From: Sebaldella sp.
GTDB lineage: Bacteria > Fusobacteriota > Fusobacteriia > Fusobacteriales > Leptotrichiaceae
DNA: 64,000 nt
Direction of reading: 5' to 3'
NCBI GenBank assembly: GCA_018058425.1
Contig: JAGOZX010000005.1
Coordinates: 1-64,000, forward strand
Shown here one piece after another: positions 43,141 to 52,242 of the stretch. How positions within the stretch are numbered: position 1 is the stretch's first letter; every line of letters starts with the position of its first letter. The position numbers were made by a program, and so were the translations under genes. A model generated the notes under the pieces. The model was given only the letters and a program-made list of their open reading frames with translations. It had not been told where the DNA came from and made no database searches.

Positions 43141-44463
43141 ATGATAGGAGAACAAAGTAATTATATGGGCAGTTTTATTAGTTTAGTAATAGTATTTTTA
43201 TTAGTATTTTTAAATGGGTTTTTCGTAGCAGCAGAGTTTGCTATAGTAAAGATTCGGCCATCAAAATTAGAAACATTAATATCGTCAGGAAAAGGTAATG
43301 CTAAGTATGCAAAAAAAGTAGTAGATGATCTAAATTCATATTTATCAGCTTGTCAGTTTGGAATAACATTAGCATCTCTAGGATTAGGGTGGATAGGGGA
43401 ACCTGCCATAGTAAAAATTTTAGATCCATTATTTAATTATTTTAATATGGAACCAGTTATAAAACATACTGTTTCATTTATAGTAGGTTTTTCAATTATA
43501 ACAGCATTTCACATCGTTTTAGGAGAATTAGTTCCTAAGTCATTAGCAATATTAAGTGCAGAAAAAGTAGCAATGTTAACAGCAAGGCCCTTATTGATTT
43601 TTTATAAGATAAGTTATCCTATAATATGGTTATTTGATAAGAGCACTAATTTAATTTTGAAAGCTTTTGGTATAAAAAATGTTCATTCACATGAAGAAGT
43701 CCACTCAAATGAAGAGATACTGTTATTGCTACAAGATAGCTATAATCATGGCTTGTTAAATAAAGAATCATTAACTTTAATGGATAATGTTTTTGATTTT
43801 TCAGAAAAAAATGTAACAAGTGTGATGATACCAAGGACAGAAATGGCCTGTATATCTAAGAATGATGATTTTAATGATATATTGAAATATATGTTAGAGG
43901 GAAAATATACAAGATATCCAGTGTACACAGAAAATAAAGATAATATAATTGGATTTATCCATATTAGAGATATATGTAAACAAGAAATTTTAATTCAAGA
44001 AGAGAATTTAGATGAAATCATAAGAGAAATAATTTATGTTCCTGTAACTATGCCAGTAAGTTCATTATTTAAGAAATTTCAAGCAGAAAATTCACAAATA
44101 GCTATTGTAATAGATGAATATGGAGGAACAGCTGGAATGGTGACTTTTGAGGACATAATAGAGGAACTAGTGGGGGATATTCAAGATGAGTTTGATCTAA
44201 ATGATGATTCAGAAATAAAAAAATTATCAGAATACAGTTATTCTGTGGATGGAAAAATACCAATTGACAGAATAAATAAAATACTAAATATTGATATAGA
44301 AACAAATGTGGAGACAATAGGGGGACTATTTAGCTCAGAGTATGGCTTGCTTCCAGAGATTGGACAAAAAATTATTCATGATGGCTATAAATTTACAGTC
44401 ACTAAGTCTGATGGTAGAAGAGCTTTAAGAGTAAAAATAGATGAATTAACTGGAAAAGAATAA
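43141..44463 (+). CDS. CNNM/CorC-HlyC family membrane protein
   Basis: A 440-residue protein with a DUF21/CNNM membrane domain (about 1-190, four hydrophobic segments, including NGFFVAAEFAIVKIRPSKLE), a CBS-pair domain (about 205-335; VMIPRTEM, RYPVYTENKDNIIGFIHIRDI, IVIDEYGGTAGMVTFEDIIEELVGDI) and a C-terminal CorC_HlyC transporter-associated domain (about 350-435). Related proteins act in Mg2+ or Co2+ efflux; the old name is hemolysin. The ATG at 43141 lacks a strong site; an in-frame ATG at 43165 has AGGAG about 15 bases upstream, so the start is uncertain. Confidence 0.92.
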   Translation: MIGEQSNYMGSFISLVIVFLLVFLNGFFVAAEFAIVKIRPSKLETLISSGKGNAKYAKKVVDDLNSYLSACQFGITLASLGLGWIGEPAIVKILDPLFNYFNMEPVIKHTVSFIVGFSIITAFHIVLGELVPKSLAILSAEKVAMLTARPLLIFYKISYPIIWLFDKSTNLILKAFGIKNVHSHEEVHSNEEILLLLQDSYNHGLLNKESLTLMDNVFDFSEKNVTSVMIPRTEMACISKNDDFNDILKYMLEGKYTRYPVYTENKDNIIGFIHIRDICKQEILIQEENLDEIIREIIYVPVTMPVSSLFKKFQAENSQIAIVIDEYGGTAGMVTFEDIIEELVGDIQDEFDLNDDSEIKKLSEYSYSVDGKIPIDRINKILNIDIETNVETIGGLFSSEYGLLPEIGQKIIHDGYKFTVTKSDGRRALRVKIDELTGKE

Positions 44464-44472
44464 AAAATAATC

Positions 44473-44504
44473 TTCATAATTATTTCACATATGTAGTGTA
44501 TAAT
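44473..44504 (+). promoter_or_regulatory. response-regulator-type promoter, copy 1
   Basis: A direct repeat TTCA (44473) / TTCACA (44484) with 11-base periodicity is placed so that its second half-site starts 15 bases before the -10 TATAAT (44499-44504). The same arrangement occurs at 44972-45003 and, on the minus strand, at 58391-58422, each upstream of a Spy-like gene. The boxes take the place of a -35 element. Confidence 0.7.
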
Positions 44505-44540
44505 AAGTTACATGAAAAATTTAATGAGGTGAGTAAAAAT

Positions 44541-44870
44541 ATGAAAAAAATTATATTAATGATATTTTTGTTGGTATTAGGGTTGTCTTCTTTTAGTTTT
44601 GGTGCTGGTAATGATGATCATTATAAAAATAGAGTTGAAAAACAAAAGAAGTATGATGAAATTTGTGCAAAATATGATTCTAAAATAGAGTCTTTAAATA
44701 GAAAGCTTTCTCAAAAAAATGATGAAGTAGAGAAAGCAAACAAAGGCTCAGATAAAGGAAAAGTAAGCAAACTAACTGGAGAAAGAGACTCTGTAAAAAG
44801 GGAATTAGAATCAGTTCATTCACAGTTTAGAAATGAGCTTGCTAGTAATAATCTAAGTGATTATAGATAA
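44541..44870 (+). CDS. small periplasmic Spy-like helical protein, paralogue 1
   Basis: A 109-residue protein with a signal peptide (about 1-21, ending FSFG) and a mature part of long amphipathic, charged helices (YDEICAKYDSKIESLNRKLSQKNDEVEKA, then ERDSVKRELESVHSQFRNELASNN). The size, helical hairpin pattern and promoter suggest a Spy/CpxP-like periplasmic chaperone or heavy-metal-resistance-type protein; the LTxxQ motif of true Spy is not present, so this is a structural resemblance. GAGGTGA supports ATG 44541, and an in-frame start at 44496 has none. It is paralogous to the proteins at 45041 and 57894 (shared KYD-K-------L--KN/RDL and RNELASNNL-like C-terminus). Confidence 0.75.
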   Translation: MKKIILMIFLLVLGLSSFSFGAGNDDHYKNRVEKQKKYDEICAKYDSKIESLNRKLSQKNDEVEKANKGSDKGKVSKLTGERDSVKRELESVHSQFRNELASNNLSDYR

Positions 44871-44886
44871 TAAGTTTTTAGTAAAT

Positions 44887-44933
44887 AAAGCTAAATTATA
44901 TAATGTAAAGTTGTATAGTTTAGCTTTTTTATT
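44887..44933 (+). terminator. intrinsic terminator
   Basis: AAAGCTAAA-TATA / TATA-TTTAGCTTT stem with T-run, 17 bases after paralogue 1. Confidence 0.85.
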
Positions 44934-44971
44934 TTTGAAAAATAAAAGTATTTACTAATTTTTTTGATAAC

Positions 44972-45003
44972 TTCATAATAACTTCACATAACTAATGTAT
45001 CAT
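44972..45003 (+). promoter_or_regulatory. response-regulator-type promoter, copy 2
   Basis: TTCA (44972) and TTCACA (44983), 11 bases apart, with a -10 TATCAT at 44998-45003 again beginning 15 bases after the second half-site. The core CTTCACATA matches the other two copies. Confidence 0.7.
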
Positions 45004-45040
45004 ATAAATATAGAAAATAGATTTATGAGGTGATGTAGAA

Positions 45041-45430
45041 ATGAAAAAAAGTATATTAACTATAATAGTATTGGTATTAGGATTCTCAACTTTCAGCTAT
45101 AGTAGAGACTATAATAATAACAGATATAATGAAAGAAATAAATATAGAGAAAATGATTATTATAAAAATGACAGAAATGCAAGAGATAGAAAATATGATC
45201 AGATTTACTCAAGATACGAGTCTAAAATAAATCTTTTATATGATAGACTAGATCAGAAGAATAATGACTTAAGATATGAAAGAAGAGGAAAGAGAACTGA
45301 TTATGGGAAAATAGATAGATTAAATAATGAGAGAAATATTATAATAAGAGAATTAGACTACACATATGCAGACTTAAGAAGAGAACTAGAGAGAAATAAT
45401 CTATATGGTTACTCGATACCCAGAAGGTAA
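45041..45430 (+). CDS. small periplasmic Spy-like helical protein, paralogue 2
   Basis: A 129-residue protein with a signal peptide (about 1-20) and a mature part extremely rich in Arg, Asn, Tyr and Asp (basic; DYNNNRYNERNKYRENDYY). The helical region YDQIYSRYESKINLLYDRLDQKNNDLR and a C-terminal ELDYTYADLRRELERNNLYGY align with paralogue 1 and with the protein at 57894. GAGGTGA precedes the ATG. It has its own copy of the shared promoter and its own terminator. The strongly basic composition is unlike its paralogues and may indicate binding to anionic envelope polymers; that is inference. Confidence 0.75.
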   Translation: MKKSILTIIVLVLGFSTFSYSRDYNNNRYNERNKYRENDYYKNDRNARDRKYDQIYSRYESKINLLYDRLDQKNNDLRYERRGKRTDYGKIDRLNNERNIIIRELDYTYADLRRELERNNLYGYSIPRR

Positions 45431-45541
45431 GAGGATTATAAAGAAAGGGATAAGTTAAAGTTTATCTTTCTAAAAAAACTTATAATGTGGAATCTTAAGC
45501 ATAAAAATATTAAATAACAGCAATAAAGGAAGAACTTGTAT

Positions 45542-45574
45542 GGGGGGCATAAATCATTTATGACCCCTATTTTT
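45542..45574 (+). terminator. intrinsic terminator
   Basis: GGGG-CATAAAT / ATTTATG-CCCC stem with one-base loop region and a TATTTTTA tail, between convergent genes. Confidence 0.85.
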
Positions 45575-45593
45575 ATGAAAAAATTCTATATTT

Positions 45594-46658
45594 TTAAATA
45601 TCATTAATTTGAAAATAATTCATTATTATTTCAGCAATTTTTGCGGTATCAGATAAAGGAATAAATTTTAGTTCTTTATTTAAAGAAGTAATTTTAGTAT
45701 CTGTAGCAATAGCAATTAAATTTTCCTTTTCACAAATAGACTTTTTAGAAATTTCTTCACGGATAATTTCTATTTTGGGATATTTACTATGTTTCATTCC
45801 TTCTATTATAATTAATTCAGTATCCTTTTCGATTTTACTAATTATTTCTTCAACACTAACATTTGGTTTTTTTACAATAGAAGCATATTTATAATTTGAA
45901 AAAATAGACACCTGACTGACTCCAGATTTCATAAATCGATTTGTATCAGTATCTTCATTATCAATAGTAAAATCATGACCGTCATGTTTTATAACTGCTA
46001 TTTTAGAAAATTTAAGTTTAAAAATTTCTATTAACTTCACTATTAAAGTTGTTTTTCCGCTATTTTTAAGTCCGCTTATACAGAAAACTAAAGGATATTT
46101 TACTTTCTCATAGTCTTTTACTGTATTTATATTTGTAAGAATTTTTTCTGGAAAATTACTATATTTTAGTTGAATATACTTAGTTTTAAGTTTTGAAGCT
46201 ATATCTATAAGCTTATACTTCCCATCATTTATAGACTCTTCGAGTAATTTTAGAGTGTTTTTAGAATAAATGGCACATAATGGATGTAGTCCATTTTCAG
46301 ATGAAATCACATAACAGTCATAGTCAGAACTTAGGAACTGCATCATATAATTAACTATTTCCTTTTTAATAAATATCATATCTACAGCACATATAAAAGT
46401 ATAAAAGCTTTTTGATTCAGATACTATTTGCCTGATTCCTTCTACTGGTCCAATTCCTTTTTCTCTATCTTCTACAAATGTATAAGGTAAGTGTGAGAAG
46501 CGTTCACGTGATTCTACAGAAACTAAAACTTCTTTAAATACACTTAGTTCATCTGCTATTGTAGTTAAAAAAGTTTTTTGATTAACTGTTAAAAATGCCT
46601 TGTCTTTCCCCATTCTGCTGCTTTTTCCACCAGCCAGTATACCAATGCTTATATCCAT
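45594..46658 (-). CDS. mobA: bifunctional molybdenum cofactor guanylyltransferase / MobB
   Basis: A 354-residue fusion. Residues 1-190 are MobA (ILAGGKSSRMGKDKAF GTP-binding start), which adds GMP to molybdopterin to form the MGD cofactor of formate dehydrogenase. Residues about 190-354 are the MobB GTPase-like partner (P-loop GLKNSGKTT, then VIKHDGHDF and IIEGMKHS). Last gene of the minus-strand formate dehydrogenase operon, after the FocA-type gene. GAGGT precedes the ATG. Fusions of MobA and MobB are known in other bacteria; here both halves look complete. Confidence 0.92.
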   Translation of the reverse strand: MDISIGILAGGKSSRMGKDKAFLTVNQKTFLTTIADELSVFKEVLVSVESRERFSHLPYTFVEDREKGIGPVEGIRQIVSESKSFYTFICAVDMIFIKKEIVNYMMQFLSSDYDCYVISSENGLHPLCAIYSKNTLKLLEESINDGKYKLIDIASKLKTKYIQLKYSNFPEKILTNINTVKDYEKVKYPLVFCISGLKNSGKTTLIVKLIEIFKLKFSKIAVIKHDGHDFTIDNEDTDTNRFMKSGVSQVSIFSNYKYASIVKKPNVSVEEIISKIEKDTELIIIEGMKHSKYPKIEIIREEISKKSICEKENLIAIATDTKITSLNKELKFIPLSDTAKIAEIIMNYFQINDI

Positions 46659-46687
46659 AAAAATACCTCTTCATATAAAGTTCTTAT

Positions 46688-47467
46688 TTACTTTTTTATA
46701 TCCTGCCCATAAGCAATATAATAAACTAATCCCAAGCAGACAGCTCCACCAATTACATTACCAATATATACAGGAAAAGCATTTGAAATATAATCTATCC
46801 ATGTAATAGAAGACTGTCCAGAAAATATTGCAGCTGGAATAATAAACATATTAGCTACAATATGCTGAAAACCAATTGCTACAAATGCTGTAATAGAAAA
46901 CCATATAACCAAAACCTTACCTGATATATCCTTTGTGATTGCAGCCATCCATACACCAAGACCAACAAAGATATTACATCCAATACCAGATACCAATGCT
47001 ACTAAAGGAGGATCAGATATTTTAGCAGTGGCAACAGCAATTGTTTTTGAAAGAAAGGCTCCTTCAGTAAAGCCTATAAAATGTCCTAAAAAATATGCTA
47101 CAGAGAAAGCACCTATTGCATTAGATATTGTTATAATTAACCAATTATACAAAACATCTTTTAATTTTATGGCTTTTGTATAATAAGCAACTGGCATAAC
47201 TAACATATTTCCTGTAAGTAATTCAGCTCCTGCAAATGTAACTGCCATTAATCCCACAGGGAAAATACCAGCTCCGATAAATCCTGAAAAGCTTCCCCAT
47301 TGAGAAGGCATAGTTCCAACTACTCTTATATATGCTAAGTAACCCAAAGCTATATATGCACCACCCATTATTCCAAGAGTAAACAGTTTTTTAAAAGAAT
47401 AATGAAGCTTTTCTTCACCTTTTTTAGAAATGAAATCTAAAATTTCTGCTGGACTCAAACAACTCAT
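46688..47467 (-). CDS. formate/nitrite channel, FocA/FdhC family
   Basis: A 259-residue membrane protein with six hydrophobic segments and the FNT-family signatures GAYIALGYLAYI, GAELLTGNMLVMP and the pore-region sequence GIGCNIFVGLGVWMA, including the N-x-x-V-x-L/W stretch. It forms pentameric channels for formate. Position within the formate dehydrogenase operon indicates formate import or release coupled to the enzyme. ATG 47467 has GAGGTG upstream; a GTG two codons earlier is less well placed. Confidence 0.92.
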   Translation of the reverse strand: MSCLSPAEILDFISKKGEEKLHYSFKKLFTLGIMGGAYIALGYLAYIRVVGTMPSQWGSFSGFIGAGIFPVGLMAVTFAGAELLTGNMLVMPVAYYTKAIKLKDVLYNWLIITISNAIGAFSVAYFLGHFIGFTEGAFLSKTIAVATAKISDPPLVALVSGIGCNIFVGLGVWMAAITKDISGKVLVIWFSITAFVAIGFQHIVANMFIIPAAIFSGQSSITWIDYISNAFPVYIGNVIGGAVCLGLVYYIAYGQDIKK

Positions 47468-47482
47468 AAACACACCTCTTTC

Positions 47483-48670
47483 TTATTTAAAATATATAAT
47501 TTTTACTCTATCACCTACATTTATTTCATTATTAGGTATTTGATCAATTAAACAGTTACAATTTACGAGATTTGACAATACAGAAGAGTGATTAATTTTT
47601 TCTGTTATTGAAACGAAGCCATCTTCTTCATATGCTCTTATAAAACGACGTAAATTATCACTTTTTACATATCCTTCTTTTACCACTGCATATGTCTTCT
47701 TTAGATTTAATTCTTTATTACACATAAACTTTTCAAGTAAGGGCCAAAAGAAAAGATGAAAGTTTGTAAATGCCGCAAAGGGATTTCCTGACAAACTTAA
47801 AATAATTTTATTTTTATAAAAGTTAGCTAAAACAGGAGTTCCGGGCTTCATATTTACATGTTTGAAAATTTGTTTTGAGCCAAGAATCCTTAGAGTTTCT
47901 GGAATTATATCCTCTGTTCCCACAGATATGGAACCTATAGTAATAAGCATATCGATACTATCTAATTTTTCCTCTATTTTTTGTACAGCATCATTTGCAT
48001 TGTCCAAACAGGTATCCATAAATTCCACTTCTATACCTTTTGATTTCAATAATGCTGATATTGTATAAGAACAACTATTATATATTTTGCCCATTATAAA
48101 TGGAGAACCAGGATTTATAATCTCATTCCCCACAGCTAAAATTCCTACTTTCATTGGGCTTAATACATTCACTTTTGCAATACCTAAACTTGCTAGGATT
48201 CCTATATGGAAGTTATTTAATTTAGTATACTTACTTATAATAAGCTGCCCTTTTTCTATATCTTCCCCAATTTTACAATAATTTTCCCACTTTTTCATTT
48301 TTTTATAAATTTGGACTTGATTTTCACCATAATCTGTATCTTCTTGTTTAATAACACAATCATAACCCTTAGGAATAGCATCTCCAGTCATTATTCGGAG
48401 TGCTGTGCCATTATTTGGAATTACATCAACAAGAATATCTCTGATCACATCTAAAGTCACTGGGTGGTCTTTTTTGGCATTATTACTATCATTACTAATA
48501 ATTGCATATCCATCCATAGCTGATTTTGAAAAAGGTGGAACTGGAAATGGAGCATAAATATCGTCAGCAATAATACTAGAATTAGCTTCTAGGATATCTA
48601 ATTCTATAATTTTAGTTTGAGGATTTATACATTGCAGCAATAAATCTACAGCTTCTTCTATTTTTATCAT
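47483..48670 (-). CDS. moeA: molybdopterin molybdotransferase
   Basis: A 395-residue MoeA that inserts molybdate into adenylylated molybdopterin. It shows PVPPFSKSAMDGYAI (about 48-62), RIMTGDAIPKGYDCVIKQED, and the MoCF_biosynth domain with SVGTEDIIPETL (normally SxGxxD) and LSLSGNPFAAFTNF. Adjacent fdhD, fdhF and mobAB show it serves formate dehydrogenase maturation. ATG 48670 follows GGGGGGAAG; a GTG one codon upstream is possible. Confidence 0.93.
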   Translation of the reverse strand: MIKIEEAVDLLLQCINPQTKIIELDILEANSSIIADDIYAPFPVPPFSKSAMDGYAIISNDSNNAKKDHPVTLDVIRDILVDVIPNNGTALRIMTGDAIPKGYDCVIKQEDTDYGENQVQIYKKMKKWENYCKIGEDIEKGQLIISKYTKLNNFHIGILASLGIAKVNVLSPMKVGILAVGNEIINPGSPFIMGKIYNSCSYTISALLKSKGIEVEFMDTCLDNANDAVQKIEEKLDSIDMLITIGSISVGTEDIIPETLRILGSKQIFKHVNMKPGTPVLANFYKNKIILSLSGNPFAAFTNFHLFFWPLLEKFMCNKELNLKKTYAVVKEGYVKSDNLRRFIRAYEEDGFVSITEKINHSSVLSNLVNCNCLIDQIPNNEINVGDRVKIIYFK

Positions 48671-48724
48671 CACACTTCCCCCCTTTATTTATAAATTTTT
48701 ACTTTGATTAAGAATATACAGTTT

Positions 48725-49474
48725 TTATTCTGTATATAAGTTCATTTTTTCTCCTTTTGCAAAGCCAATTACTGTTAAATTATGCTCTTTAGCAATTCTT
48801 ATAGTTGTGTCAGTAGGAGCTGAACGTGACACAATCATGGGTATTCCAAGGCGTATTACCTTCATGGCAATACTGCTGGGAATACGTCCACTTGTATAAA
48901 TACAAGTTTTATCTAAATTTACATTATCTCTTAATGCTTGACCAATAGACTTATCAAAAGCATTATATCTTCCTATATCTTCAGAAAAATATAATACTTT
49001 TTCATCCTGACAAAGCATAACAGAATGTACATTTCCTGTTTTTTTAAAAAGTTCAGACTTGCTTAATAATAAATTTGCATTTTTTAATATCACTTCTGGT
49101 TTCCATGCGATATTTTTTAGTTTTATATTGTTTTTAAGATTTTTAAATTTATAAGGAATTTCTGCAAAATCACCACTATCAGTTGTAACAATACTTTTTC
49201 CATTTTCCCCATAGGAAGTTAGTTCCACATCAGCACGCCCATTTTCTATATCAACTTTTATTGTACTTATCTCATTAGCACCTGATATTATTGACTCTGA
49301 ATATAGGTATCCTAAAATTAGTTCATCTAAATACTCTGGTATGCATATTAATTTTACTATAAGGTTTTGATCAATATAAATTGATAGTATGTATTCAGAT
49401 AGAATATAATCAAAGTCTTTTATGGCTTCACCATTTATATACCTAGTTACTGGAAATTTTTTTAAAATACTCAT
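48725..49474 (-). CDS. fdhD: formate dehydrogenase accessory protein FdhD
   Basis: A 249-residue protein of the FdhD family, which in E. coli transfers sulfur from IscS to the molybdenum cofactor so that formate dehydrogenase becomes active. Recognisable blocks are DELILGYLYSESII, FKKTGNVHSVMLC, DIGRYNAFDKSIG, TSGRIPSSIAMKVIRLGIPMIVSRSAPT and IGFAKGEKMNLYT. The Cys-x-x-Cys active-site loop known from E. coli FdhD (around residue 121) is not visible; the corresponding region reads TTDSGDFAE. ATG 49474 follows AAAGG. It sits between fdhF and moeA. Confidence 0.9.
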   Translation of the reverse strand: MSILKKFPVTRYINGEAIKDFDYILSEYILSIYIDQNLIVKLICIPEYLDELILGYLYSESIISGANEISTIKVDIENGRADVELTSYGENGKSIVTTDSGDFAEIPYKFKNLKNNIKLKNIAWKPEVILKNANLLLSKSELFKKTGNVHSVMLCQDEKVLYFSEDIGRYNAFDKSIGQALRDNVNLDKTCIYTSGRIPSSIAMKVIRLGIPMIVSRSAPTDTTIRIAKEHNLTVIGFAKGEKMNLYTE

Positions 49475-49495
49475 TATAAACAACCTTTCTGATAA

Positions 49496-52213
49496 TTAAG
49501 CTTTATTTACTTTAACTGCACAAACTTTATATTCTGGTATTCTTGCTATATCATCTGTAACAGAGTTCGTAACTTTATTTACATTACCATCTGGAAAGTG
49601 AAATGTCATAAAAACTTCATCCAATCCAACTTTATCTCCTACAAGAGCTGTTGTCTCCAATTCTCCACGACGTGAAGAAACTTTTACACGGTCTCCATTT
49701 TTTATTCCCATAATATTTGCATTTTCTTCATTTATTTCAATATAAGAACTGTTAACTATTTCATTTAATCCTTCTGTTCTACCAGTCATTGCACGTGTAT
49801 TATAATGGTAGAGCATACGACCTGTTACCATCATTAGTGGATAGTCTTCATCAGGCATTTCTTTAGATTTTTTGTAAATAGTAGGATAAAATAATCCTAA
49901 ACCTCTAGTAAACTTTCCTTCATGCATAATATAAGTACCTTTGTGATTTTTATCAGTACACGGCCATTGTAAAGTTTCTCCATTATCTAAACGTTCATGG
50001 CTGATACCTCCAAATGATGGTACTAAAGATGAAATTTCTTTCATTATATCAGCAGCATTAATATAATCAGTAGGATAACCCATTCTTGTCATTACATCAC
50101 AGAATATATCAGTATCTAAACGCATTTCTCCTTCTAATTCCACAGCTTTTCTGACTCTTTGTACACGACGTTCAGTATTTGAAAAAGTACCTTCTTTTTC
50201 AGCATAGCTTTTACCTGGTAATACTACATCTGCAAGTTCTGCGGTTTCAGTCATAAATAATTCTTGAACAACTAAAAATTCTAAATTATTAAGAGCATCT
50301 TTAACATGAGTAGTATTTGGATCTGTAACTACTGGATCTTCACCAAATATATATAGTCCTTTCATTTTACCTTCAAGAGCTTCTGGAATTACTTGAGTTG
50401 ACATTAAACCAGTGTTTCTACTTAATTCTACACCCCAACCTTTTTCAAATTTTTCAATGACTTCAGGGTTGTTAACTTTCTGATAACCTGGAAAGTCATA
50501 AGGCATACATCCCATATCGCATGCTCCTTGTACATTATTTTGACCACGTAATGGATTTATTCCACAACCAGACTTACCAATCTTACCTACAAGCATTGCA
50601 ATATTAGACATACTCATTACACCCTCAGTTCCAGTAGAGTGTTCAGTAACTCCAAGACAATAAATTATAGGTGCCTTTTCAGCTTTTGCGTACATAATAG
50701 CTGCTTTTCTTAGGTCATCAGCATCTATGTGACATATTTTAGCTACTTTTTCTGGAGTGTAGTCTTCTACAATTTTTTGAATTTCTTCAAATCCTTCTGT
50801 TCTGGATTTAATAAATTCTCTATCCATTAATCCCTCTTTTATTATAATATTCATCATACCATTAGCAAAAGCAACATTAGTACCCGGTTTTATCTGCAAG
50901 TGGATATCTGCATCTTTTGTTAGATCTATTTTTCTTGGATCCACTACGATTAATTTTGTTCCTCTTTGTAATGCTTGACGAATTTGAACCCCGACAACTG
51001 GATGAGCTTCAGTAGTATTTGAACCAATTAGCATAATAACATCCACATCTTGTGTGATATCTTTAATAGGATTTGTCATAGCTCCTGAACCTAGTGTTAT
51101 AGCCAAACCATGAACAGAAGCAGAGTGACAGACTCTTGCACAGTTATCCACATTATTTGTACCAAATGCTGCTCTCATCATCTTTTGAAACATGTAGTTA
51201 TCTTCATTTGGTGCACGAGAACAAGAAAAACCAGCTATTGCATCAGCTCCATAATTCTTTTTTATTTCTTTAAATTTAGACTCGATTAGATTTAAAGCTT
51301 CGTCCCATGAAGCTTTTTCAAATTTACCATTTCTTTTTATCAATGGATGCGTTAATCTATCTTGAGAATGAATAAATTTATAAGAACCAAATTTTCCTTT
51401 TACACAAAGGAGTCCGCTATTAGATGGTCCAGCGGCAGGATCAACTCCCACAACCTTATTATTTTTTACTAATAAGTCGTATTGGCATCCTACACCACAG
51501 TGAGGACAAGTTGTTCTTACTTTTTCTACTTCCCATGCTCTATAATTTCTCTTATTATCTTTAGAAGATAGAGCTCCAGTTGGGCAATTTGAAACACAGT
51601 TTCCACAAGATTCACAATTAGATTCTTTCCATGGTAGTCCGTAGCTTGGAGATATTTTAGTATCAAAACTTCTATTTTCAATACTTATTACGTTTCTCCC
51701 TTGAAGCTTTTCACAGACTCTTGTACATCTTCTACACATAATACATAGCTCAGGGTTAAATTCAAAAAATGGATTTGATGTATCTTTCTGATTTCCTTTT
51801 ATTCGTTTTCCTCTCATATAGCTTGTTTTCTCTATACCATATTCTAATGAATGTTTTTGCAGCTCACACGAACCATTTTTTCCACAACTAAAACAATTTA
51901 GAGTGTGGTTACTTAGAAGAAGATCTAAAATAAATTTTCTAGACTCCATAACTCTATCTGAATGTGTACTTATCTTCATTCCTTCTTTACAATGTTCAGT
52001 ACATGCAGTGGCAAGTCCGCCTTTACGTCCACCTTCTATCTCAACTACACACATACGGCAAGAACCATCTGGTGTTAATTCTTTTAAGTGGCATAATGTA
52101 GGTATATCAATTCCTATTTTTCTGCTGGCTTCTAGTATTGTCATTTCACTGGGAACCTGATATGGAATGCCATTAATTTCTAAACTAATATTTTCATTCT
52201 CTTTATTTAACAT
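49496..52213 (-). CDS. fdhF: NAD-linked formate dehydrogenase catalytic subunit
   Basis: A 905-residue molybdopterin enzyme. The N-terminal [2Fe-2S] domain (Cys41, 52, 55, 71) is followed by the NuoG-type His-Cys3 cluster (His103, Cys107, 110, 116), two [4Fe-4S] ferredoxin clusters (Cys157-167 and Cys200-210) and the catalytic domain with its own [4Fe-4S] (Cys236, 239, 243, 270). The Mo ligand is Cys362 (RVCHSAS), so this is a cysteine, not selenocysteine, enzyme. The C-terminal molydopterin-dinucleotide-binding domain is present (about 790-905). With the NuoE- and NuoF-like subunits it would exchange electrons between formate/CO2 and NAD. AGGAGG precedes the ATG. Confidence 0.95.
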   Translation of the reverse strand: MLNKENENISLEINGIPYQVPSEMTILEASRKIGIDIPTLCHLKELTPDGSCRMCVVEIEGGRKGGLATACTEHCKEGMKISTHSDRVMESRKFILDLLLSNHTLNCFSCGKNGSCELQKHSLEYGIEKTSYMRGKRIKGNQKDTSNPFFEFNPELCIMCRRCTRVCEKLQGRNVISIENRSFDTKISPSYGLPWKESNCESCGNCVSNCPTGALSSKDNKRNYRAWEVEKVRTTCPHCGVGCQYDLLVKNNKVVGVDPAAGPSNSGLLCVKGKFGSYKFIHSQDRLTHPLIKRNGKFEKASWDEALNLIESKFKEIKKNYGADAIAGFSCSRAPNEDNYMFQKMMRAAFGTNNVDNCARVCHSASVHGLAITLGSGAMTNPIKDITQDVDVIMLIGSNTTEAHPVVGVQIRQALQRGTKLIVVDPRKIDLTKDADIHLQIKPGTNVAFANGMMNIIIKEGLMDREFIKSRTEGFEEIQKIVEDYTPEKVAKICHIDADDLRKAAIMYAKAEKAPIIYCLGVTEHSTGTEGVMSMSNIAMLVGKIGKSGCGINPLRGQNNVQGACDMGCMPYDFPGYQKVNNPEVIEKFEKGWGVELSRNTGLMSTQVIPEALEGKMKGLYIFGEDPVVTDPNTTHVKDALNNLEFLVVQELFMTETAELADVVLPGKSYAEKEGTFSNTERRVQRVRKAVELEGEMRLDTDIFCDVMTRMGYPTDYINAADIMKEISSLVPSFGGISHERLDNGETLQWPCTDKNHKGTYIMHEGKFTRGLGLFYPTIYKKSKEMPDEDYPLMMVTGRMLYHYNTRAMTGRTEGLNEIVNSSYIEINEENANIMGIKNGDRVKVSSRRGELETTALVGDKVGLDEVFMTFHFPDGNVNKVTNSVTDDIARIPEYKVCAVKVNKA

Positions 52214-52242
52214 TATTCTTCCTCCTGAAATTTTAATTTAAA

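Noticed and set aside
51126-51131. Possible selenocysteine at the catalytic position of formate dehydrogenase
   Set aside because: The codon reads as cysteine (Cys362 in RVCHSAS); there is no in-frame TGA or SECIS-like hairpin needed.
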